In this document: positions 1 through 6,039 of the stretch, piece by piece | How the letters are laid out: each line of letters starts with the position of its first letter | How positions within the stretch are numbered: position 1 is the first letter of the stretch | Source: Chitinophagaceae bacterium | Lineage (GTDB): Bacteria > Bacteroidota > Bacteroidia > Chitinophagales > Chitinophagaceae | Reading direction: 5' to 3' | Length of the DNA: 9,767 nt | Assembly (NCBI GenBank): GCA_003167015.1 | Contig: PMUF01000472.1 | Location: forward strand, 1-9,767 | The notes under the pieces: generated by a model | What the model saw: the letters and a program-made list of their open reading frames with translations, nothing else | Database searches by the model: none | Told to the model about the DNA's origin: nothing | Translations under genes and position numbers: made by a program

Positions 1-425
1 ATGATCAATGGCAATGGTATAAGAACGGGACTGCCATTCCGGGGGCTACCGGTCAGTATTACAACGAGACACCCTCCCTCAATGGGCAATACTATGTGAT
101 AGCCACCGGGAGTACCGGTCAGACCATTCAGACCTGTCCGCTGAGCATTACCGGCGGCAGCGGGACTGTAGCCGGGGGCATTCAGGTTTTCCCCAATCCT
201 GTTAGGATGGGCGCCTCCGTTACTGTGGTCAGCAATTATTCCGCGGCGGCCTTACAGGGAGCACTGATGCAGATCGTAGATATGTCGGGGAAAATATGGC
301 AGCAGATTCCGAATGTCCAGCCCTCCATGCAGGTGATTATGCCGACGGCGGCGGGCATTTACACCATAAGCCTTCAGCTGAGCAGTGGGCAAAAGACAAC
401 TGTAAATGTGCTTGTCAATGATTAG
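1..425 (+). CDS. C-terminal end of a secreted surface protein with T9SS sorting domain (5' partial)
   Basis: This is the 3' end of a gene that starts left of the window; the first complete codon is at 3 and the stop TAG is at 423-425. The visible part (about 140 aa) starts in an Ig-like module containing WQWYKNG and GQYYNE, then a linker with CPLSITGGSG. It ends in a Por_Secre_tail type sorting domain: FPNP, a VDMSGK strand, the AAGIYTISLQL strand and a closing TVNVLV strand. Such tails direct proteins with a signal peptide through the type IX secretion system to the outer surface. No internal start is credible, because the homologous gene just downstream reads through the same region without one. 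The protein is a paralogue of that gene, about 87% identical in DNA over this stretch by hand alignment. Full length and binding target are unknown. Confidence 0.85.
   Translation, partial: DQWQWYKNGTAIPGATGQYYNETPSLNGQYYVIATGSTGQTIQTCPLSITGGSGTVAGGIQVFPNPVRMGASVTVVSNYSAAALQGALMQIVDMSGKIWQQIPNVQPSMQVIMPTAAGIYTISLQLSSGQKTTVNVLVND
1..425 (+). repeat. Direct repeat copy 1: shared 3' module of the two surface-protein genes
   Basis: Positions 1-425 align without gaps to 2309-2733 (constant offset 2308). By hand count about 55 positions differ, roughly 87% identity. The repeat covers the WQWY Ig-like module and the type IX sorting tail and ends exactly at the two stop codons. Differences increase in the last few codons (ND against IQ at the C-terminus). 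The left limit lies outside the window. Confidence 0.85.
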
Positions 426-2733
426 AAAAATGACTTGTGGCGGTTTGCTGACCGTAATCCTCTTATTCCTGTTTAGAGCCATGGCGATGGCACAGACCAT
501 TACCACTCCCTACCAGGGGTCGGGAACAGAAACCGACCCCTTTATCTTGCCTCCGGCGACTTATGGTTCTCTCTATGACAACATCATGGTTTCAACAATA
601 AGTGGTGGTGGTGACGACTATTCTTTGCTTAATTTTTTTCCTATACCACAGGGCATTACGCTGATGAATAACATTTCTTATGAATTGTATGGAACGCCTA
701 CCCAAACTGGTACTTTTATCATCACTGGGACTTTCAATGGCACAGCACCACCTTACACCTATTACCAACTGACCGTCAGCCCCGCCCTCCTGACGATCAC
801 TCCCAACAACGCTACCACGACCTACGGGACGGCGCCCACGCTGACAGCCTCTTACAACGGCTTCGTCTATGGCGATAATGCATCCAGTTTGACCAAAGCG
901 CCTACGTTTACGACCACTGCTACGACCTCCTCTCCGGTGGGCAGCTATTCCATTACGGCCAGCGGAGCAGTGGATGCGAATTATACTATATCTTACGGGT
1001 CGCCTGGCACCCTGACCATTTTACCCGCTTCGCTATCGATCACGGCGAACGACACCCTGACCTATGGAGGACCAATGCCGCCCCTGGCCCTCAGGTATAC
1101 CGGCTTTGTCAATGGCGATACCGCTTCCAGCCTGACCACCCAGGCAACCGTGAGGACAACAGCGACGGCGGCTTCTCCGGTGGGAAATTACCCGATCACG
1201 ATAAGCGGAGCCGCAGACTCGAACTATCTGATATCCTATGTGTCCGGCACGCTGACGATAGAGAAGGCAGATCTGACTATCACCGCTAACCCCGCCAGCA
1301 GTACATATGGTGCTGCACTGGCCCCTGACGCTTCACTCAGTGTATCGTATTCGGGTTTTGCGAACGGGGATAGAGCCAGCAGCCTGACGACAGCGCCGGC
1401 GGTCGCCAATGCGGCCTATGCCGGAGCGCCTGCGAGGACCTATTCGTTAACCCCGTCCGGGGCGGCGGACCCCAATTACAACATACAATATGTTTCCGGA
1501 ACCTATACGATCAAACCGGCGACGCTGACGGTGACGGCGGGCAATGACACCATGACCTACGGCGGGATCGTACCTGCGTTGAACGTTACCTATAGCGGCT
1601 TTGTCAATGGCGACAATACTTCAAATCTGACGACCCCCGCCACCGCCACGACGACGGCCACTTCGGCTTCGGCCGCGGGGACTTACCCGATCACGGCCGC
1701 GGGAGCAGCAGATACGAATTACAGTTTCGTCTATGTCCCCGGTACATTGATGATCAATCCCGCTTCGTTGAATGTAGTCGCCGATTCAGCAACCAAAGTC
1801 TATGGCACGCCTGATCCTACTTTACAATATACCGTCAGCGGGCTGGTCAACGGAGACGATACAAGCATCTTCACCGGTAGTCTCAGCAGAGACACGGGAA
1901 CGAACGTAGGCTCCTATCCCATCACGCAAGGTACGCTCAGTGCAGGCAGCAGCTATGTCATTTATTTCACCGGAAATGTCCTGACCATTACAAAAGCCCC
2001 ACAGCAAATAACCTGGACCCAACGGCTCTTATTCGGCTGCGACACTACCACACAATTCCAACTGACTGCGACGGCCAATAGTGGGTTGCCCGTCATCTAT
2101 ACGACATCGAACCCTGCTGTGGCCACCATTGCAGGTGACGTGTTGACCCTACTACAGCCGGGATCGGTAATGATCACTGCCAGCCAGGCCGGGGACAGCA
2201 ATTATTTCGCGGCAGCCGACGTCACCGATACGGCTATCGACCAGTCGCCATCGCTGGTAAGGCAGCATTGGGGAGACGTCCTGTTCTTCGACAACAGCAG
2301 CGATCAGTATGATCAATGGCAATGGTATAAAAACGGGACTGCCATTCCGGGAGCTACCGGTCAGTATTACAGCGAGACGCCTGCCTTGAATGGACAATAC
2401 TATGTGATCGCCACCGAAAATACCGGTCAGCAGATCCAGACCTGTCCGCTGAGCATTACCGGTGGCAGCGGGACTGTGGCCGGGGGTATTCAGGTTTTCC
2501 CGAACCCGGTTGGGATGGGCGCCTCCGCTACGGTTGTCAGCAATTATTCTGCGGCGGCATTACAGGGAGCACTGATGCAGATCGTGGATATGTCGGGGAA
2601 AGTATGGCAACAGATCACGAACATCCAGCCCTCCATGAAGGTGACTATGCCGACAGCAGCCGGGATTTATACCATAAGCCTTCAGCTGAGTAACGGTCAA
2701 AAGGCAACTGTAAATGTGCTGGTAATTCAATAA
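418..2733 (+). CDS. Secreted MBG-repeat/Ig-like surface protein with T9SS sorting domain
   Basis: This is probably a large extracellular, beta-rich, adhesin-like protein exported by Sec and then type IX secretion. With the start at 418 it has 771 residues. Residues 1-26 are a signal peptide (MIRK, then a hydrophobic LLTVILLFLF core, ending AMAMAQ). Residues about 49-120 resemble a putative Ig domain (GITL...YGTPTQTGTF). Five MBG repeats follow at about 123-526, each with TYG, SGFVNGD and GTLTI-like strands. A bacterial Ig-like domain (SNPAVATIAGD, ITASQAGDSNY) covers about 527-608, a WQWYKNG module about 612-683, and a Por_Secre_tail with FPNP at 694-697 runs to the end. The ATG at 418 overlaps the upstream stop by 8 nt, which suggests translational coupling. 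ATGs at 406 and 430 are also possible, but 418 gives the best n-region for the signal peptide. No enzymatic domain is visible. The ligand is unknown. Confidence 0.88.
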   Translation: MIRKMTCGGLLTVILLFLFRAMAMAQTITTPYQGSGTETDPFILPPATYGSLYDNIMVSTISGGGDDYSLLNFFPIPQGITLMNNISYELYGTPTQTGTFIITGTFNGTAPPYTYYQLTVSPALLTITPNNATTTYGTAPTLTASYNGFVYGDNASSLTKAPTFTTTATTSSPVGSYSITASGAVDANYTISYGSPGTLTILPASLSITANDTLTYGGPMPPLALRYTGFVNGDTASSLTTQATVRTTATAASPVGNYPITISGAADSNYLISYVSGTLTIEKADLTITANPASSTYGAALAPDASLSVSYSGFANGDRASSLTTAPAVANAAYAGAPARTYSLTPSGAADPNYNIQYVSGTYTIKPATLTVTAGNDTMTYGGIVPALNVTYSGFVNGDNTSNLTTPATATTTATSASAAGTYPITAAGAADTNYSFVYVPGTLMINPASLNVVADSATKVYGTPDPTLQYTVSGLVNGDDTSIFTGSLSRDTGTNVGSYPITQGTLSAGSSYVIYFTGNVLTITKAPQQITWTQRLLFGCDTTTQFQLTATANSGLPVIYTTSNPAVATIAGDVLTLLQPGSVMITASQAGDSNYFAAADVTDTAIDQSPSLVRQHWGDVLFFDNSSDQYDQWQWYKNGTAIPGATGQYYSETPALNGQYYVIATENTGQQIQTCPLSITGGSGTVAGGIQVFPNPVGMGASATVVSNYSAAALQGALMQIVDMSGKVWQQITNIQPSMKVTMPTAAGIYTISLQLSNGQKATVNVLVIQ
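784..1995 (+). repeat. Five tandem MBG-domain repeats inside the surface protein
   Basis: Five successive units of about 78-84 codons encode the same fold: approximately 784-1026, 1027-1266, 1267-1518, 1519-1761 and 1762-1995. Each opens with a strand such as ASLSITAN, continues with TYG, then a SGF(V/A)NGD turn and SSLTT, and closes with NY..SY..GTLTI. The units are clearly related as protein but well diverged as DNA, so they are old repeats and not a recent tandem expansion. Unit 3 carries a short insertion (ALAPDASL) and unit 5 is the most divergent, lacking the DxNY motif. MBG repeats usually act as stalk or spacer modules in bacterial surface proteins. Confidence 0.75.
2309..2733 (+). 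repeat. Direct repeat copy 2: shared 3' module of the two surface-protein genes
   Basis: This is the partner of the copy at 1-425. Substitutions include both silent and amino-acid-changing ones, and there are no indels. This fits an old tandem gene duplication, or a sorting module kept similar by gene conversion, better than a very recent event. Confidence 0.85.
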
Positions 2734-2806
2734 ATAATATGACTAAAGTCTCGTCCTGATTAGAAAAATTTCAGCTGAATGAACATGAAATAAAACCTTG
2801 TAAAAG

Positions 2807-3202
2807 ATGAAAAAAGCAGCTTTACTTCTTGCCATTGGTGTGCTTTCAGCCACATTGGTCTCAGCCCAGAATAGAAAGCAATCCTCATATCTCCTTATTT
2901 CAGTATATACGGATGCCGGGAGGCTGGCAGGCGTGCACGAAAAAGTAATTGTTACAAAGCAGGACGGAAGCCAGGAGGTCATTAAAAATCATGGTCTGGG
3001 GGTCTTTGCTTTTAGTTCGAAAAGGATCAATGAAGAGGAAGATTCTCTTATGCAAATGCTGAAGCCTTATTTTGACGATGGCTGGAAGTTGGTCTCTGTT
3101 TCGTCCCTGACCATTCCACAGGGCACCAGTGGCGTCCTGACGAGGTATTTTCTTTCGAAAAAAGAAGAACAAACCCTCAACTCCCGGTTTATCCCACAAT
3201 AA
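2807..3202 (+). CDS. Small exported protein of unknown function, GWKL motif (DUF4177-like pattern)
   Basis: The protein has 131 residues with a clear signal peptide (MKKAALLLAIGVLSATLVSAQ, cleavage probably after SAQ at about residue 21), so it is exported to the periplasm or beyond. It has no lipobox and no further membrane segment. The mature part has a YLLISVYTDAG strand, a KVIVTKQDGS strand, an acidic helix-like stretch (NEEEDSLMQMLKPYF), then DDGWKLVSVSS and TRYFLSK. The last part, a helix followed by GWxLVSV and a strand ending in a basic residue, resembles the layout of DUF4177-type proteins; this is pattern matching by eye. The ATG at 2807 starts a canonical signal peptide but has no Shine-Dalgarno. 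It lies 73 bp after the surface-protein gene and could be cotranscribed with it. It shares the GWKL region with the protein at 3523-3903. No function is assigned. Confidence 0.75.
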   Translation: MKKAALLLAIGVLSATLVSAQNRKQSSYLLISVYTDAGRLAGVHEKVIVTKQDGSQEVIKNHGLGVFAFSSKRINEEEDSLMQMLKPYFDDGWKLVSVSSLTIPQGTSGVLTRYFLSKKEEQTLNSRFIPQ

Positions 3203-3522
3203 GTCAGATGGACAGCCGCAGCCGGTTGATCCAAGCTTTGAAGGAAATAAAGCGACGCGCCGCTTCCCATCACAGCGTTGAGGTTGCGGGGCTATTTATC
3301 AATTCGTTGTCGCAAATCAATAAAGGAATAACAGTATGGCAACCCCGAAAAATATCGTCGGGCATATAAAAGATGTTTCTTAAGGCTTCTAAGCGAGCAT
3401 AGAAGTTTTTCTATAACCAGTTGTGAATGCTTCCTTTATCTTGTAGCGGTTAAGAACATAAGTTCTCATGTACTTTGTTCTTCCTCCCGGAATGAGTTAA
3501 ATGATAACAAAATCAAGTTATT
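3203..3522. other. 320-bp intergenic region with small inverted repeats, no gene seen
   Basis: No credible open frame, tRNA or rRNA is visible here. The right half is AT-rich. Two small perfect inverted repeats occur: 3399-3414 (ATAGAA, 4-nt loop, TTCTAT) and 3453-3466 (AGAAC, 4-nt spacer, GTTCT). A weak promoter candidate overlaps the second. Neither inverted repeat is followed by a T run, so neither is called as a terminator. The region may hold the end of the 2807-3202 transcript and the promoter of the next gene. Confidence 0.5.
3450..3477 (+). promoter_or_regulatory. Weak promoter candidate upstream of the 126-aa exported protein
   Basis: The Bacteroidota housekeeping consensus is TTG, about 19 bp, TAnnTTTG. 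Here TTA (3450-3452) is followed after 18 bp by TACTTTG (3471-3477), which is one base shorter than the -7 consensus. The spacer contains the inverted repeat AGAAC-ATAA-GTTCT (3453-3466), a possible operator. The leader to the ATG at 3523 would be about 40 nt. Both elements are imperfect. Confidence 0.25.
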
Positions 3523-3903
3523 ATGAAAGCCATACTTCTAGTGTCCGTACTGGCCTGTTTGACCTTGGCCTCCTATTCACAGGCCCGTAAGATCGTCGTT
3601 AATTGCTGGATTATCGATGGTCGTGTCAATTACGGGCACCTTGGTGCACTGTTACCGGATAGCATTAAGGCAAACCTCCTTGTCGATCCGCGGCAAAGAT
3701 TCAATTTGCGGGATGTCGGCGATATCCTTCTCTGGCTGGAGCAACAAGGTTGGAAACTAATGGCGGTGGATGCCGGGACCAATGGCATTAAAGGGAATAT
3801 ATACCCAAACTCGATCTATATCCTATCAAAAGATATCTACCTTGACGATGCGGCCCGGGTTTTGTTCCTTCAAAAACTGGAAAGCATCGAAAATAAAAAA
3901 TAG
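3523..3903 (+). CDS. Small exported protein of unknown function, GWKL motif
   Basis: The protein has 126 residues. The N-terminus (MKAILLVSVLACLTLASYSQA) is a typical signal peptide cleaved near SYSQ/A, residues 19-21. A cysteine at residue 12 lies inside the hydrophobic core and is not a lipobox. The mature protein has VVNCWIIDGRVNYGHLG, then LRDVGDILLWLEQQGWKLMAVDAG and SIYILSKDIYLDD, ending in a charged helix. The order helix, GWKLxxV, strand with Y.LSK matches the C-terminal half of the 131-aa protein at 2807-3202, so the two are probably distant paralogues or share a fold. The upstream part differs. The ATG at 3523 is the only start that yields a signal peptide, and no Shine-Dalgarno is seen. 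It is followed by about 140 bp before the sigma-factor gene. No function is assigned. Confidence 0.72.
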   Translation: MKAILLVSVLACLTLASYSQARKIVVNCWIIDGRVNYGHLGALLPDSIKANLLVDPRQRFNLRDVGDILLWLEQQGWKLMAVDAGTNGIKGNIYPNSIYILSKDIYLDDAARVLFLQKLESIENKK

Positions 3904-3968
3904 AATTGAGCAACAATCCCGTTTGCGCTCTGATTCGCCAAAAAAGATTCCCGGCCCTCTTATTCTGA

Positions 3969-3982
3969 TCCGCGTGCGCGGA
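3969..3982. repeat. 14-bp perfect palindrome upstream of the sigma-factor gene
   Basis: TCCGCG-TG-CGCGGA has two 6-bp perfect arms separated by 2 bp. The centre is too short for a good RNA hairpin and no T run follows, so a protein-binding DNA site is more plausible than a terminator. It sits about 12 bp left of the weak promoter candidate for the sigma-factor gene. Confidence 0.35.
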
Positions 3983-3993
3983 GTGGAGTTGAG

Positions 3994-4022
3994 TTGCCAT
4001 CGCGTGTTTTTATAGCATTTTG
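3994..4022 (+). promoter_or_regulatory. Weak promoter candidate for the sigma-factor operon
   Basis: TTG (3994-3996) is followed after 18 bp by GCATTTTG (4015-4022). The -33 TTG and the TTTG half of the -7 box match the Bacteroidota consensus, but the TA half does not. Transcription would begin near 4028-4030, leaving a leader of about 20 nt before the preferred ATG at 4051. Confidence 0.25.
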
Positions 4023-4050
4023 TGAGACGATTCAACTCATGGTGATGTCA

Positions 4051-4653
4051 ATGGCCCTGCATAGTTCCTATACTGATAAACAGCTGATTCAATCGCTCAG
4101 AAATGGCGATGAAGACGCATTTACAGAAATTTACGAACGATATTGGGATAAACTATTGGTCTACACCATGCGCGTTATCCGGCAGCAGCCCGAAGCCGAA
4201 GACATTGTCCAGGAATTATTTGTTTCCATCTGGCGGCGACGTCATGATCTCAACATCGATCACGCACTATCGACATATTTGTACAGTAGTACCCGGTACC
4301 TGACATTACGCTACATGGAACGCAATATCACCCGCTCCGACCAGCTGCGGAGACTGACCGCAAGGCTCATGGAAGCCGGCCAACAGCAGGACCCGGCTAT
4401 CGAATCCGAAATTTTCGGACGAGAGCTCCGGGAGGAGATCGACAGGCTGGTACGGGAGCTGCCGGAGAAAATGCAGGAGGTCTTCCTGCTCAGCCGTCGG
4501 GATTATCTAAGCTACAAGGACATAGGCATAAGATTGTCGATCTCGGAAGAGACCGTCAAAAAGCAGATTTACAATTCCCTTCGTATCCTGCGCAGGCGGC
4601 TGGGATCTTTATTGGTATGCCTGTTTATTTGCATGGCGGCATATTGTTCATAA
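4051..4653 (+). CDS. ECF-type RNA polymerase sigma factor (FecI-like, Bacteroidota family)
   Basis: This alternative sigma factor is expected to direct RNA polymerase to its target promoters, probably susC/susD here, when released by the FecR-like protein. With the start at 4051 it has 200 residues. Sigma region 2 is at about 9-70 (DKQLIQSLRNGDEDAF, YERYWDKL, then AEDIVQELFVSIW). Region 4 is at about 135-183 (ELPEKMQEVFLLSRRDYLSYKDIG, then SISEETVKKQI as the recognition helix). The start at 4051 is preferred because GGTGA lies 5 bp upstream and MALHSSYTDKQL is a typical N-terminus. ATGs at 4039 and 4045 are also possible; the frame stays open further left but only via a TTG at 3994. The C-terminus ends in a hydrophobic tail (LLVCLFICMAAYCS), unusual for a cytoplasmic protein in general. 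The fecR gene follows after 72 bp. Confidence 0.93.
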   Translation: MALHSSYTDKQLIQSLRNGDEDAFTEIYERYWDKLLVYTMRVIRQQPEAEDIVQELFVSIWRRRHDLNIDHALSTYLYSSTRYLTLRYMERNITRSDQLRRLTARLMEAGQQQDPAIESEIFGRELREEIDRLVRELPEKMQEVFLLSRRDYLSYKDIGIRLSISEETVKKQIYNSLRILRRRLGSLLVCLFICMAAYCS

Positions 4654-4725
4654 AAATATATTTAGTTCGCCTACCACTTCACCTTTTCGAATGACACTAA
4701 TTGTTCGGGTCAAATCATCTCGACT

Positions 4726-5862
4726 ATGACAGCAGAGGAAGTGCAGCTTTTATTGCAACGTTACCTGAATGACAGCTGCACAGCAGAAGAAAAGGCATTG
4801 CTCGAAACCTGGTGGGAAGAAATGCAGGGGCAGTTTCCCTGGGAGATACCTGCGGGGCAGCACCAGGCCATTCGCGAGAGAATGTTGTCGAAGATAAAGG
4901 CCGGCCTTTATGGAGAGATTCCTGAACCCCGCCTTCCATGGCGAAAATATACCGCCGTTGCAGCAGCCGTATTGGTCCTCGCAGTCGGCGGATGGTACTT
5001 TCTTCCGGTAAGATCAACCCGGCAGTCGCAAAAGGCCGTTACGGTGACGGACTTGCCACCGGGTGGTAATCACGCAGTTCTCACGGTTGCGGGCGGCCGT
5101 CGCATCGTTCTGGACACTACCGCCAATGGTCTCCTCGCCGTGCAAGGCGGCGATTGTATCGTCAAGCGTAATGGCCAGCTTGACTATACCTACGGCGGAA
5201 GCAGGAACCACAATCATGATGCCGCTGCGCCACTAAATATCCTGACTACACCCCGGGGGGGGCAATACCGCCTGGTTTTGCCGGATGGCACCACAGTATG
5301 GCTGGACGCGGCTTCTTCTGTTACCTATCCGACCGCATTTTCGGGTAGGATCAGGCAGATCACCATTACCGGGCAAGCCTATTTCGAAGTGGTTCACAAC
5401 CCGCAGATGCCCTTCGAAGTCAAGGTGCAGGGCCAAACCATCCGCGACATAGGTACGGCATTTAATATTAATGCCTATACAGACGAGCCCTCGATTCAGA
5501 TCACCTTGACCAGCGGATCGGTAGCGGTCGGTGAAAAGGGGCGGCAGGTCATCCTGCGTCGTGCAGGCCAGCAGGTTAAATCCACGGACGGACAATTGGA
5601 GTCGATCCAAAATGCTGACCTGCAGTCGGTCCTGGCATGGAAGAATGGTCTGTTCTATTTAACCAGCGACGACATCGCCACTGTCATGCGGCAGATAGGC
5701 CGATGGTATAATGTCGACGTCCAATACAAGCAGGGCGTTCCTGCCGGGCATATCACCGGCGAGGTACCTCGAAATACCTCTCTGTCAAATGTCCTGAAGA
5801 TATTGCAAATCAGTGGCGTGCATTTTATGATGGAAGGCAAAAAGATTCTCGTGACACCATAA
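4726..5862 (+). CDS. FecR-family anti-sigma factor with DUF4974 domain
   Basis: This inner-membrane regulator is expected to hold the adjacent ECF sigma factor and to sense the TonB-dependent transducer. It has 378 residues, normal for the Bacteroidota family. The cytoplasmic N-terminus (1-72) has the usual anti-sigma helices (LLQRYLNDSCTAEEKALL, ETWWEE). One membrane segment spans about 75-94 (AVAAAVLVLAVGGWYFL), giving N-in/C-out topology. The periplasmic FecR domain covers about 170-268 (TTPRGGQYRLVLPDGT, VWLDAASSVTYP, ITGQAYFEV, DIGTAFNINAY, TLTSGSVAV). The C-terminal DUF4974 domain covers about 308-378 (FYLTSDDIATVMRQIGRWYNVDVQY, then TGEVPRN and LQISGVHFMMEGKKILV) and is the part expected to meet the STN domain of SusC. 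ATG 4726 gives the standard N-terminus. It lies 72 bp after the sigma gene and 176 bp before the preferred susC start. Confidence 0.95.
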   Translation: MTAEEVQLLLQRYLNDSCTAEEKALLETWWEEMQGQFPWEIPAGQHQAIRERMLSKIKAGLYGEIPEPRLPWRKYTAVAAAVLVLAVGGWYFLPVRSTRQSQKAVTVTDLPPGGNHAVLTVAGGRRIVLDTTANGLLAVQGGDCIVKRNGQLDYTYGGSRNHNHDAAAPLNILTTPRGGQYRLVLPDGTTVWLDAASSVTYPTAFSGRIRQITITGQAYFEVVHNPQMPFEVKVQGQTIRDIGTAFNINAYTDEPSIQITLTSGSVAVGEKGRQVILRRAGQQVKSTDGQLESIQNADLQSVLAWKNGLFYLTSDDIATVMRQIGRWYNVDVQYKQGVPAGHITGEVPRNTSLSNVLKILQISGVHFMMEGKKILVTP

Positions 5863-5933
5863 ACCTTCATCCTTTGTCAGCTGGTGATTGAAACCTTGTC
5901 ACTACTATTAATCGTTATCCGATGGCTGTTGCC

Positions 5934-5965
5934 AAAAAAACCGGAAGTGTTGGTACCACTTCCGG
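5934..5965 (-). terminator. Intrinsic terminator reading on the minus strand
   Basis: A perfect inverted repeat is present: CCGGAAGTG at 5941-5949, a 7-nt loop at 5950-5956, CACTTCCGG at 5957-5965. Seven A residues (5934-5940) flank its left side. Read on the minus strand this is a GC-rich 9-bp stem followed directly by seven U, the textbook layout of a rho-independent terminator. On the + strand there is no T run after the stem (CGACAAG follows). No minus-strand protein gene is near, so it would serve an antisense transcript or, as a plain hairpin, the ends of the + strand mRNAs. Confidence 0.6.
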
Positions 5966-6026
5966 CGACAAGTTCAGGCTAACCCGGAATACAATTGTTG
6001 GAAACTGCTTTATTGTTAAACCTAAA
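5934..6026 (-). ncRNA. Candidate antisense small RNA over the susC leader (DonS-like position)
   Basis: The interval is bounded by a perfect minus-strand -7 element at 6032-6039 and a minus-strand intrinsic terminator at 5934-5965. The transcript would be about 90 nt and fully complementary to the susC 5' leader, ending its overlap just upstream of the ATG. In Bacteroides, DonS-type RNAs are cis-encoded antisense RNAs of similar size, found next to susC genes under ECF sigma/anti-sigma control, where they repress the operon. That gives a precedent for position and role, not proof. The weak point is the missing -33 box. Sequence similarity to DonS was not assessed. Confidence 0.35.
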
Positions 6027-6031
6027 CACTG

Positions 6032-6039
6032 CAAATGTA
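6032..6039 (-). promoter_or_regulatory. Minus-strand -7 promoter element facing the hairpin
   Basis: The plus-strand CAAATGTA reads TACATTTG on the minus strand, a perfect match to the Bacteroidota -7 box TAnnTTTG. It points left, toward the minus-strand terminator. The -33 box is poor: the nearest TTG-like triplet is TTC at 6056-6058 with 16-bp spacing, against a usual 19. Initiation would be expected near 6024-6027. Confidence 0.35.

Larger units (their letters stand above)
5863..6038 (+). promoter_or_regulatory. susC leader region between fecR and susC, with hairpin
   Basis: These 176 bp lie between the fecR stop and the preferred susC ATG. The frame of susC is open back to an ATG at 5922, but the translated 39 residues look neither like a signal peptide nor like a domain, and they contain a 9-bp perfect inverted repeat next to an A run. 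I therefore read the region as untranslated leader. No consensus housekeeping promoter is visible on the + strand. A promoter for the local ECF sigma factor may be here, but its consensus is unknown to me. Confidence 0.5.

Noticed and set aside
1..425. Upstream surface-protein fragment considered as a pseudogene
   Set aside because: The frame is intact from the window edge to the stop and aligns gap-free with the downstream paralogue; it is truncated only by the window.
784..1995. Repeated units considered as a CRISPR array or DNA tandem repeat
   Set aside because: The units are about 240 bp, in frame, diverged in DNA and conserved in protein, so they are MBG protein domains.
3502..3522. Inverted repeat ATAAC...GTTAT directly before the ATG at 3523
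   Set aside because: The arms are only 5 bp, the loop is 8 nt and the composition is AT-rich; chance occurrence is likely in this stretch.
3994..4050. Extended N-terminus of the sigma factor starting at TTG 3994
   Set aside because: It needs a rare start codon, adds residues not seen at the usual N-terminus, and the ATG at 4051 has a GGTGA motif 5 bp upstream.
5233..5610. Minus-strand open frame of 125 codons inside fecR
   Set aside because: It is a mirror of the well-conserved FecR domain, with no start signal or motif of its own.
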